Shown piece by piece: positions 1 to 13,112 of a DNA stretch of 64,000 nucleotides (within the stretch, counting starts at the first letter, position 1; each line of letters starts with the position of its first letter). The DNA comes from Pleodorina starrii (lineage: Eukaryota > Chlorophyta > Chlorophyceae > Chlamydomonadales > Volvocaceae). The stretch is from NCBI GenBank assembly GCA_030267565.1, contig BRXU01000008.1:3292001-3356000 (forward strand), in the 5' to 3' direction. Made by a program: the position numbers and the translations under genes. A model generated the notes under the pieces. That model searched no databases, was not told where the DNA came from, and saw nothing but the letters and a program-made list of their open reading frames with translations.

Positions 1-2279
1 ACCTTTCTCAGCGCCGCAATGAGTCGCGCCTGCAGCTCGTTCCTGCTTCCGTCGGTGGGCAGCTGCCGCTTGTCCAGCTCCTCGCGCAGCGTCCGGAGAG
101 TCATGCCAAGGACCGTCTGCTCAGCAGCAGCAGCCGCGGCGGAGGCGAGGGCGCCAGCGCCGCCAGCGGAGCTGCCGCCCAGCGGCGGGCGGCCGCGGCC
201 CCGGCCGGCCGAATCGGGCGTCTGAGGAGTCGGCAGGTGGGTGGGTGGGTTGTACCGGTAGTAATGGAGACGACACGAGACCCCGGCGGTGGAAGGGCGA
301 GACATACAGGGTGGGATGGGTCATGGGTGGCTGTTCAGGTGCAACCATGAAACACATACACACACGCACACGCACGCACACACGCGCTCACGGGAATACA
401 CTCCCACAGATGCACACAAACGGACGCGAGCACACGAACACACACATGTGTGTGCGAGCGCATGCCATCTCGGCAGACGCAATCACCTGCATCAGCACTC
501 GGGCCATCAGACGCTCCTGCATGTCGTACTTGTTTCCGGAGCTGCAGCGTCATCATAGGCACCATCACCGGGCAACGGGGGACAAGAGGGGCGGCGTATC
601 AATCTGCTTCAGGCTTCATGACTCTGGCGGTGCGGCAGGTATGCTCTGTGCGCAAACCATGGAGACGTCGCTGATGCACGATGAAGGGTGCATCACATGC
701 AAATGCAGAGTGCAAACCAGGCAGGCCGCTGTCAGACAGTACGAATACAAGATGGTTTAACTACACAGATGGTTCAGATTTTGCCCTATCTTTTCTGCAT
801 CATTCAGCGGCCGAGCAAGCGAGCAAGGAGTGCGTGTGTGGGCTTGTGTGCCCGCATGCAAAGCCCGAGCAAGGAGCAAGGACAGCAAGCCCGAGCAAGG
901 ACCCCGCAACCCCCTCTACACCCGGCCCCCCTCGTCACAATCCCAAACGCCATTCGGGTACTCCTTTCCAGCCCTCTTGTCGCCGTCCAGTCCCCTGTCA
1001 GCCAGCCAGCTCCCCCCGTCATCCTGTCCTTCATTCTCCCCCAGTCCCTTCCCCTCCCTTTCCTCCCCCGTCTCGCCAACGCCGCCCCCCCCCTCCGTTC
1101 CTTGGCCGCGGTTCATAACTTGTACCCCCCCTCCTCCACGCCCGCAAGAACCCCTCCCCCCCACACCCCACCTCCCCCCCACACAGCGCCCCCCCCCACC
1201 TCCCCCCACACAGCGCCCCCCCCCACCTGTCCATCCCGAAGTGCTTCAGCGCCACACGGAGGTCGTCCACCCGCATCCGCCGTACATCCACCGGAGTGAG
1301 CTGCCGGTAGTCAATGGCGCCCGGCGGACCCGCGTCGCCGCCCTCGCCCTCCTCGCCGGCGGCGGCGGCGGCGGGCGCCTCAATGGGCGTGAACGACGAG
1401 GAGGGCGCCCGCCGCAGCTCCTCCAGCCGTCGAGACAGGCGCCGCGCCGCCGCGGGGTCGGAAGAGGCCTCCTGCGGGAAGAGGAGAAGCGTATCAAGCG
1501 GGGTGATGCGCAGAAAGGAAGGTGCAGGCGGCTGAAATGGCTCTGAGATGGGGGACGTTATATACGAGGCGAGATGAAAGCGCAGAGCCGGGATGAGAAG
1601 AGAAGAAGCGGGGTGCCGAAGGGTGAAGCTGGAAAAGTGGTTTCAAGAGGCAGGACTCCCACAGACGAGCTCAAGCCTGGAGTGTGGGCTGGTGGACGCA
1701 CCCCGAAAGCCAACCCCTCCCTCGGGCAGCGGTGCAGCGGACGGCACGCACGCGTCCCCGACACCGGGGGTGTGGATTCACACACCTGCAGCGCCTGCTC
1801 CACCTTTTCATCCGCCAGGAATCGAACCAGCTGGTCCAGCAGCACCGAACGGGACTGGTAGCTGGGGTTGCGCTGCAGCTGCTTCAGCGTCTGTCGAGGG
1901 GGCGTTGGTGGTGGTGGTGGAGGTGGTGGTGGCAGGGAGGGAGGGGTGGGTCGGGGCTGAGCGGGTGGGTGGAGTTTGGGCAGGTGAGGGGGCAAACAAA
2001 GCAACTGCCCCAAGTCCAACGAGGCAGGGGTATGCGAGAGGCACATTCGTTGTCGCCGGTCAATGGCCCTCTGACGAAAAGGGTGTGTCCTGAACCCCTC
2101 CCCCACTTCCCAAAACTCCCACCTATACCTTCCAACTCCCCCGCACACTCAAACACACACACTCAAAACACACACACACACTTCCCCAGTCGCCCTTCGG
2201 GACGCCGACCACTGCATGACCTCCCCACGCAACACGGCATGTCCTTCGGTAATCACACGTTCCATCCTCCCATATGCTT

Positions 2280-2315
<36 letters not shown>

Positions 2316-5300
2316 CCAGCCTTCTGTTCGCCCACCCATCCACCCACCCAACCCCCCCTGCTGTCCGCTCACATTGAACAGCTGTTGCCGCGTCTTGCCC
2401 TGATGTTCCGCAAACAGCCCTCGGGACTCAGAAGCCATCAGAAGCTTCCGATCCGCGGTAGAGAGCGACGCGGGGTCGAACCGGAGGGCGGCCTCCTCCG
2501 CCTCCTCCTCCTCCTCGTCGTACTCCCCTTCCTCGTACTCGTCCTCGTCGTACTCCTGCTCGTCCTCCTCGGCGCCCTTGCCGGGCCCCCGCCCGATCTC
2601 CCTGCACGACGTGAGTGGAGAGCGCGCGCAACAGCCGACATCAGCCAGCCAACTTTCAACCACCACGCGAGGATGGCCCTCACGCAGCGTAACTTAGGTC
2701 GACACTCAACAACGGACCCATAAACCTCTCCCACCGCCACCACCGAACCCTAAACAGCCCGAACCCTTTCCAGTCAGCGCAACCCACCCACCCACCAACA
2801 CCCACCCATCCACCATCCGTGGCCCGCTTTCCCCCCCCTCACCGACCCATGGGTCGCTACTCACTGCTTGACCTCCGCCACCATGCACTCCGCCAGCCGC
2901 ATGGCCAGCTCCTGCTTGGTGCCGCGCACCGGTGCGCCGTAGTCCTTCAGCAGCGCAACCAGCTCAGAGTACTTCAGCGGCAGAAGCTCCGGGAGGAGCG
3001 AGGAGGGGTCGTCGGCCACGGGCCCACCGGCGGCGGCGGACACGGGCGCGGCGCTGCGGCTGCGATGTGGGTCGTCGTGAATGTGGGTCGTCGTGAATGT
3101 GGGTTATTGAAGTGGGTTGTCGTCAGTGAGGGTCATTGCTCATCGGATGTGGGTCATGGAATTGAGCGGGCGTGGGCGCGCGTGCGAGAGCGGGGAGACG
3201 CGCGCAGGCGGAGTGTGCATGTGTCCGGGAAGAATGACCCCCGACCCGTGGGTCAGTCAAAAGCGGTTCGGGGGCAAAGTGAGCCGGATCGCTCGATGTG
3301 AGGCGCGGCAGTCAGCCGGAGGGGCCATGGTGGGTGGGCCCCGTCGGAGTTACGCCGCGCCTTGATTCACAGAGGAACACGCGAGACGCGCTTTGGTTTG
3401 GGTTTGGGTTTTGGGGTTTTGAGGTATGCCCCCGAAGCGGGGTGCTGGGACAGGCTCTGCCGTCACGACCGAAGGGCCGTCTCTGGCAGCCGCCTCTTCT
3501 TCACGTGGGGCTGTAGGATACTTGCAAAACAACAGGCACCATTGGCAGAAAAAGGACAAGAAACTACGGATGCGTTGTCCGTCCCGGCCGCCTCGGAGCA
3601 CCCCCGCTGGACGGAAGCGGGGGCCCCGGACGTGTTGTCAGTGGCGACCGGGGCGTGCGAGAAGTTCGCTCGCTGTGGGGCGGTGTTTCATCCCTCCGGC
3701 CGTCAAGTTGTTTCGGCACGGCGGGTCAAATGTCCGCCCCATTCGTGGTGGTTGTTGGTCTGTGCATGTGTGTCTGTGTCTGTATGTGTGGGTGTGGTGG
3801 GGGGGGTGTCAAGTGTCTCCAGGGATGGCGCAAAGCACCACGACCAGCATGTGCCGGTGGCCCACATCCCAGGCCGGATGCCAGGCCGGATAAATGGAAA
3901 TGTGGGTCGGGGCGGATCAGGCCGGATGTGGGTCGGGCATCACCGTGCAGCCTCCACCACCGCCGCCATTTCCCCCTGGCTGGCGGCGCCTGCTGGCACA
4001 CCCACTTGGTTGGGAAACCACTCGCCTGCACGCACACGAGTCGACTGGGACCGCATCCCCCGGACCCTGACCCAGCCCCGGTCCCACGGCAGTCCCGCTC
4101 AAAGTGCCACCAGTGCGCTGTCCCGCCTCTAAGTGCCACACGCCGCCCCCCCCCGGCCCCGCACTCCCGCCCTGGCCCCTCCGTGGGCAGTAACCGCATC
4201 TCCCCCGTCCGCCCACCTGGACTCCTCCGCCTGCTCGTCCAGCTCGTACTCCTCCTCCTCCTGCTGCGGCCCCAGCAGCTCGTCCAACCCCTCCCCGGAC
4301 TGCACAATCGCAGCCGCCAGGCGCTGCTGCAGGTCGGGCTTCTTGCCGGCGACGTTGAGCCCCCGCTCCGAGCACATCCGCCGGAGGTCATTGTACGGCA
4401 GCTCGTCCAGCCGGTCCAGCACCGCCTCCAGCAAGTCCCCCTCCACCTCGTCATCCGCCACCGCCTCGTTCTCCTCCTCCTGCCGCTGCTGCTGCTGCCG
4501 TTGCTGTTCTGCTCCCTGGCCGCTGCCGCCCGTCCGGTGTTCATCGAGCAGAGCCTCCGCTAGGCGACTGGCGACCTCGTCCTTGCGGCCGCCGGCGCTC
4601 AGGCCGCGGTTTCGGAGCTCAATCTGCGCGGGAAAAAAAGGAACAGTGAGGACCTCCGGGATGCCATGTCAACTCCGTTGCTGTCGCTGCTGTTGCTGGC
4701 TGGAGAACTCGATCCCAATGGCAACGCCTACAGCCCCCCTCCGGCCGTTTCCTCGGTGGCTTGGATTAAAGCCGACCCAAAAACCGCTTGCATTGTTTAT
4801 GAATCTCGCAACCCCGGCACGGGGGAAGCTCCAGGTCAGTCCCCCCCCCAGCCAGCCTCCCCTTCATGGGGCGGGCCTCACCTGCATGTCCCGAAAGCTC
4901 ATGGCGGCCACCTGGGCCTCCCAGTACGGCAGGTTATCCGCCGGGTCAGCGGCGCCGCGGCCGCGGCCGCGACTAGATGCAGCCGGTACGGACTCATCGT
5001 CGCCGTCGTCGGCGCCCGTCGGGGCGCTGAGGGTGACGAGGAACGGTGGGGAGTGTAGGGTGCTGTGAGAGAAGAAACGGTTTTGGAGCGCGCCAGGATA
5101 GGGGCTCAAGCAAGCTCGAGGAATTTAGCAGGCACGGGCGTCAGGCAAGAACGACGTAAGGCGGGTGAAGACAGGACGGGACAGTGGCCAGGCAGCCTGC
5201 GGCTATCGTATTTACAAGCAGGCAATCCTGGGACAAGTGCAACTGATGTTTTGTGGAAAGCGCATGACGCAAGCTTTATGCCGCGAAGATTAGCTCTACG

Positions 5301-5834
5301 AGGGCGCGGCCGTGACGGAAGCGGGGGGAAGGGTTGCAAGGCTGGAACGCGTCTTGGTAGATTAGAAGGAATGGGGCCAGCCCCTGTGATGCTTTCACGA
5401 GAGAACTAAAACAAACTAACGTCTCGCTCACAGGGCGCAAGCCCGACCCTGTAAGGTTCGGCTGTGCAAGTCTATTAATTCGCCACCACTTCGCCGATCA
5501 ACACTGCTCGGGCAAGCCAATGAATAACGCATCAAGAAATAGTTTGCTGACCAGGTATATGCAAATAATCGCGCATTCAGGGCGATGCGACTACTTGACC
5601 AAATAATTCCAACGCCGACAGCAGCGCCGCCACGCTCGTCTCTGCTCACGACATCGTTGTCCTTACCTGCCGCTTCTTTTGGCCTCCAAGAGCAGCCTTC
5701 TCCTCAGGGGCGAATATGGCGGAAGCACTCCTCGTCGCGCCCGCCGGGGCACACACAATGCGCCGGCACAGCCCAGCCGGACTCGCACGGCACGGTGCCC
5801 GCCGACGATCAGCATGTTCAATAGATTCTATCAA
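1..5834 (-). CDS. Tandem SAP-domain protein (five SAP motifs), partial at left edge, probable plastid transit peptide
   Basis: SAP motifs are short helix-extended-helix modules that bind DNA or RNA. Predicted exons are 5834-5667, 5448-5432 (a 17-nt microexon), 5026-4882, 4623-4217, 3059-2862, 2601-2373, 1890-1786, 1471-1227, 541-487 and 221-3. All joins keep phase, and bases 2-1 look like the next GT donor. The 596 visible residues contain SAP motifs near 100-135, 183-217, 273-307, 482-522 and 556-596. Motifs 1 and 4 become complete only after splicing (e.g. MDSSGNKYDMQERLMARVL). Between motifs 3 and 4 lies an acidic Asp/Glu/Tyr stretch (about residues 320-350). The Arg/Ala-rich N-terminus with RIVCAPAGATRSA resembles an algal plastid transit peptide, so a role in plastid nucleic-acid binding is inferred. 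The gene diverges from NAC-alpha. The SAP exons are secure; the microexon and the first exon are less so. The 3' end lies outside the window. Confidence 0.82.
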
Positions 5835-6148
5835 GTGCCCTCTGGGCAGTCCTACTTGGCCCGCCTACACGGCCATTGCGCAAGGCAAAGCTCCTCGCAC
5901 CGACACCCCGCAAACCAGGTGAACTTAGTGAGTCGAGGCGACAAGTGCTTCCCCTACGTACTTACGTATAACTAACGTATTACGATCATACCGCACGCCA
6001 TGCAAGGCGAGTCGCGGGGCCCAGGAAGTGCGCAATGGTGCGCTTTGGTTTCGGAAGCAACTGCTCACTCAAGTTTGCGCGCCCGGCTAGTTTCCTCCCT
6101 TTCTATTGCGCCTCTATCCCCAACCGACGCACACGTCGTTAAATCAAA
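5835..6148. promoter_or_regulatory. Divergent promoter region between the SAP gene and NAC-alpha
   Basis: These 314 bp separate two start codons pointing away from each other, so they must hold both 5' UTRs and the promoters. I see no clear TATA box. The short TACGTAC/TACGTAT palindromic stretch near 5955-5983 is the only distinctive sequence. Shared regulation is an inference from spacing alone. Confidence 0.5.
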
Positions 6149-8375
<2,227 letters not shown>

Positions 8376-9934
8376 GGTGCCGGCGGAGGAGGAGCGTCAC
8401 TCCTGGACAACGGCGCCGGTGGCGGCCCCCCTTGCTGCGGCCCCTGGCGGCGTTTTGCGGCCGCCGCGGCATTGTGGCCGCGCTTTGCTCGGCCGCGTCA
8501 GCGGCCGGCCGCCTTGCGGGAAAAGGAGAGGGTCCAGCGGCAACGGTGCGGGGAAACGCCGCCGTCCGTCGTTTGCCGGGGAGGCCCTCGAGGCGTGTTG
8601 TGTGTTTTGGTGGGCTAGTCGTTGGCGGCGCTGCGGAGGTTGTGTCACTTGAGGGTGTGCTGATACGATGCACCAGAACCCCTCGGGTACGACGCCGCTC
8701 GTCGAGGGGCGTGTGTGGAGGGACGAGAGAGGTCGTCTGTCGGGGTTGACGACGCCCCTAGCCGCGCATGTCTCGCGCTCACGTTTTTTTTGGAGATTCG
8801 CGCAGGGGCAGGGGCGGGGATGTGGCGCAGGAGCACGTGACGGTGCGCGACGTGAACCTGCTCTGCGCAGCGCGCCGCTTTTGTTTGTGCGTCACTCAGT
8901 AAATGCAGTTGCGGCGCAACACATGCGGTTGGCGGGGCAGGGGCAGGTCGTGATCAATCCCGGCGGCGGCCTCTCGGATTCTCACGGCGCAAGGGCAGAG
9001 GGGCTTGGCCTGTTGTGTAATCAGACCAAAGGCACGTACTTGGAGCGGCAGCTGCGCTCGGCTGCTGCAAGGGAAGAAATAGACTGCACGCCGTCAGCAA
9101 AATAATCACGTCTCGTCGACAGTTTTGTGACTGGCAACAAGAGGCGTTTGGCGTCTGTCGCATGTGTCTCAGAGACTGCATTTGGACGTGTTAATGGTGG
9201 GTATTGATGCGTTTGCTTGCTGCCAAGCCTGCCATCAGCTGCGGATGCTACGGCCTGGCAGCGAACTGGGCGCTTCTAATGCAGGTGTGTGCTTCTAATG
9301 CAGGTGTGTGGAAGGACTTGGAAGTAACCGTGCTTTGCAACAGGCTGTACGCGGAAGAAACGGCTCCAGTCCCCGAGGTCTCGCATCGACATGCTACTAG
9401 GTACACCACTTGAACACCATGCAGGGAGATGCAACATGTCTCCATGAAAACTACACCCACCAACAACTCCACCCTACACACACACAGGGCGCAGCGGAAG
9501 CTCCTGCCGCTGCCACAAGCCTATGACATCGTGTAGCCTGTGCTCTCCCCCACACGCCTAGGCGCCTGTGACTACCCACTGGAATCCTCGCCTCCGCCCA
9601 CCTACCCACCAAGTAACCTGAGCATCGCAGATACAGCCGATTAAGCATCGATGTGAACTGACCCTTGCCTCGCCACCTTCCAGCCCCGCTCCTTCCGGCG
9701 CTACCTTCATGCACACGTCGCCCTGCACACCTTGTCTTGTCAGCGCCTCCGCCGTAACCACTGTAGCACAAGAAAATAAACAAAACCGCCAACCAGAACA
9801 AAAACTCACGCCGGAGCACGCCACCTCAGCCCCCATCGTCCCAAGTAATACTGACATACTGGGTTCCGGGTCCGTTCGCTAACGCCGTCTCCGATCCCTC
9901 GCTGCAATTTCTTCTTTTGACCTGCCTCACCCCT
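8376..9934. other. 3' UTRs of the convergent NAC-alpha and thioesterase genes
   Basis: There is no convincing coding sequence. Open frames here are short, lack codon bias and have no domain. The left half is probably the long GC-rich NAC-alpha 3' UTR. The AT-richer right half (about 9100-9900) probably includes the thioesterase 3' UTR. A duplicated 'gtgtgcttctaatgcag' segment lies at about 9270-9310. Confidence 0.55.
9016..9020 (+). terminator. Candidate TGTAA polyadenylation signal of NAC-alpha
   Basis: TGTAA is the dominant near-upstream poly(A) element in volvocine algae. This copy lies about 640 nt after the NAC-alpha stop codon. Only sequence and position support it. Confidence 0.4.
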
Positions 9935-12116
9935 TCACCCTCCCCCCATGGACCTCAGCGCCCCCAGCCGCTTGTACACCCCCGTGCCCACCGCCATCAC
10001 CCGCTCCAGCTCCTCGCCCCCCAGCCCCCTCTCCGGCTGCACCACCACCACCTCCACCTCCACCGTCGCCTTGGGCGGCCCGCCCCCCGTGTTCTCCCGG
10101 ATGGCCACCACCCGACTGCGCATCAGGAGCTCAGTGTCGGGCGGAGTGGGGGCGCGGAAGGACACCTGCGGGGGGAGAGGGAGAGGACGACATGCAGGGG
10201 GAGGCACGGACCACGGAGGGAGGAAGGAACACAGGTAGGAAGCTGGAACTAGGGAGTCGGAGTCGGACTGGGTTGAATGGAGCAGGGGCGAGAAGGTGCC
10301 CCAGAAGTCCTTCGGCTGCACATGCAACCGCACACATACACGCGCCTACACGCGCTCGGCCATGCCAGGCTCACACAGTGCGGGAACATTTTTGTGATAC
10401 AGTCTCACACCGATGCGCCGGGTGATGTAACGAGGGGGGCCCACCGACCCCTCGGGGGCCACCGACGCCTGACCCTCTGCCACCGAGGCGCTGATGCCAC
10501 CGACCCTCTGACCCTCTGACCCACATTCATGGATGCGGTCATGGTGAGTGGAGGCCGCGGCAGGCAGCCCTTGTCCATCAGCGCTATGGCCGCCGCCCAG
10601 TTGCCTGCGGGGCAGGCAGGCGGAGGGAGCAGGACGGGTTGAGAGTATAGTAGAAGTAGGAGGAGGAGCAGGAGGAAGAGGGTGGTGGGGCCCGGTTGCG
10701 TGGAGCATGGCACAATCGGCGAGGGCGTGTTGATGGGCGCGCGGCAACAGCCGATGTCCCGGCGGGGCGCGCCGTGCGTTACACCGCTGTGCGTTGACCG
10801 CCGTGTGACGTTTGCACTTTTCGCGACCGGAGGCATAGCCCCGCGTTGGCCGCGCGGCCTTGCTTCAAGACATTGCCCAACCAACCCCAGCAGCATTCGA
10901 ACATTCCCGAATCCGACCCTTACCTCTGCCCCGGCCCGCCCCGCCCAGCCCAGCCAGACTCGCCCAACCTAGACCGGGCCCGCGCCCCTACCCTCCGTCC
11001 GCCGCTTCGCGTCGCGCAAGCTTCCGCTTCTTCCGCGCGTCCAACCCACTCCACACCAACGTGACTGTTTGTCCTTACCCACCCCACCCCAGACCCCACC
11101 CCAGTCTTACCCACCCCACCCCACCCACCCCACCGTGGCAATCCATAGCGGTGCTCAGCACTCCCCCGTTGATGATGCCCGGGAAGGCGCAGTACTTTGG
11201 GTCGAAGGAGATCCTGGCCTCCAGCCGACCCAGGCCCACCCCCGGAATGCGGCGTGACTTGAGGTGCAGTCCCTCGGGGTGTGCGGGGCCTGCAGGTGGG
11301 CAAAGGGCGGGATGGGGGGTTAAGAGTGCAATGGGTGCAGGTGGGTGCAAGGGCGGGATGTGGTTGCACGGTGGGTTGGATCTGGTTTGAATCTGGTTTA
11401 GATCTGGTTTGGGATCTGATTTGGATCTGGTTTGACTGGATGGGGAAAGGGCTGACTGGCGAGAAGGGCGGCTTGCGGGTTTGCGGCAGCACAGGTGGTT
11501 GCGGCGGCGCTTGAAGGTTTCGTGCCCCCGGGCAAGGCCGGTGGTCGTGATGGTGGTGAGGGGTGGGGAGGTGGAAGGTCTACGTTGTGACAGGGCTGTT
11601 TGGCTACGTGTCGGCACAGCAACTGCTGGGCTGCGCATGCGGAAAGGGGCGCGCTGCTGAACGCACTCACCGCAGCCGAAACACTGCGAGTCGGGGTTGT
11701 AAGCCTCCTGCGGGCAGCGGCCGCACATCATAAGCGGTGTCCAGCACTAGAAGAAGGATTGTTTTAGTAGCGAACAACACGAACGACAACGTACCGACCT
11801 GCACACTGAGGCCCTCGCCCTTTGGTGTCGAAACAACACCTTGCACCACCGCTGGATGGTGGGGGCTCTGGCAGGGATTAACCGGCACGCCATCGCGTTT
11901 AAGCTGTTCCCAGCTGGAGCTGGTGCCCGCTGCGGCATTCGACTGCTGTCGCATAACTGCTGTGGCATGACTGCTGCTGGGTGACGTGAAAGCGTTCGCG
12001 CCAAACCTCTGTGCGGCCACGAAATTCAAGGCTGCGAGCTCGTGCCTCGTGGGTGCGATGCCGCTAAATTGTTGGCCGAGAGCGGCAACGCCCGCCGAGA
12101 CGAGCCTACTTCGCAT
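9935..12116 (-). CDS. Hotdog-fold thioesterase (PaaI/4HBT-like), organelle-targeted
   Basis: Exons 12116-11799, 11707-11671, 11289-11134, 10604-10525 and 10165-9935 join in frame to 273 residues. The catalytic-type region starts near residue 115 with CFGCGPAHPEGLHLKS, followed by ISFDPKYCAFPGIINGGVLS and then TAMDCHGNWAAAIALMD. The GG...D.HGN..A arrangement is the active-site helix motif of PaaI/THEM4-like acyl-CoA thioesterases. The C-terminal strands read VSFRAPTPPDTELLMRSRVV. The N-terminal 105 residues are Ser/Ala/Arg-rich and low in acidic residues, and resemble a plastid or mitochondrial presequence. Donor 1 is the unusual GTCGGT, but phase 0 on both sides supports it. The substrate cannot be read from sequence; a fatty acyl-CoA or acyl-ACP is an inference. 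The gene runs in tandem downstream of the SRA ligase gene. Confidence 0.86.
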
Positions 12117-13112
12117 GTTTTTTCACTCCGAAAACAGCAACCTCCAATAATGATTAGCTCAACAAAAAGGTTAACTCCACTTTGCGCCAATAGATTGATT
12201 AATGCTTCCTACAACCGCCGAAAGCGTGATCCGAGGAGCGAGCAAAGTTTGGCGCCCGAGAGCGAGCTTAATTGGCCAATGAAAGGTTGTACCGTAGTCC
12301 GCAAGATCATAAGTTGTTATCACAATTTGTACTGTACAACGGTATAATTTGCCAGACGTGCTCATATCGCACCATGTTGCGACATCATCCCGGAGTTCTA
12401 ACGGTCGCCAGCAGATCGCCTGCAACAGATCAGCAACAACTCTCCGTCCTCGCCCCGCGACAAGCATTTTCTCTTGATGGCTTCAATATAGGATGCAAAC
12501 TAAGCGTGCGGTGTACACCTCGTCCAAAAGCACAACGGTCAATGTTCGTACCATGGTCAAGACGCACAAGACGCATTTGCCTGCACGTGTTTTCAAAATC
12601 ATCATCGGCCTTCCACCATCGGCAAAACGAACAACCCGCCTCATCTTGCGTTACAGGCCGTCAACACTTCCACCGTGAAAATCCACGACGAAATTCGCGT
12701 GCCACCCAGATAGCTTAGGCCTGACTATTCGTGTTCCCATGCGTCGATACATGTCCATCACTATCTTGTCGACCGAAAGCACTACATCATGGTCGCAGTG
12801 GCCGCACATCAAAAAACCCACGACCGGAACCACCTCCGTACGGAGACGATGATCGTACAGTCGCAGTCAACATGCATCCGAGCGATTCAAAACCTTCGTA
12901 ATCGCTTGCGCAAGTCAGGGTCAGTTTCCAGCAAAATTCTTATCGAAACGCCCGCCGTCGGCGACTGTGCACTGCTGTTCACAGCATGCCCGCCCCACCG
13001 TCGTGCCCCTGTGTACTGCGCGGTCAAGATCACTGCTCTCGTCCATTGCACCCCTCCCCCGCATAAGCCACATTCCAACCCGCCCCAAGAGCCGGACCGC
13101 AAATGGCCCGCT
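12117..13112. other. Intergenic: ligase 3' UTR and thioesterase promoter
   Basis: This is AT-richer than the flanking genes. Both neighbours are on the minus strand, so it must hold the 3' UTR of one and the promoter of the other. A minus-strand TGTAA (plus-strand ttaca at 12651-12655) is a candidate poly(A) signal for the ligase. Open frames here show no codon bias or domain. Confidence 0.5.

Noticed and set aside
3426..3893. 155-codon plus-strand open frame beginning MPPKRGAGTGSAVTTEGPSL in an intron of the SAP gene
   Set aside because: It starts like some retroelement gag proteins, but the frame soon degenerates into GT-repeat translation and no domain follows. It is at best a mobile-element scrap.
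12887..13102. Possible extra exon between the ligase stop codon and the thioesterase gene
   Set aside because: The ligase frame ends cleanly at 13113 with a TAA stop, and no acceptor/donor pair in this interval gives a phase-consistent, conserved sequence.
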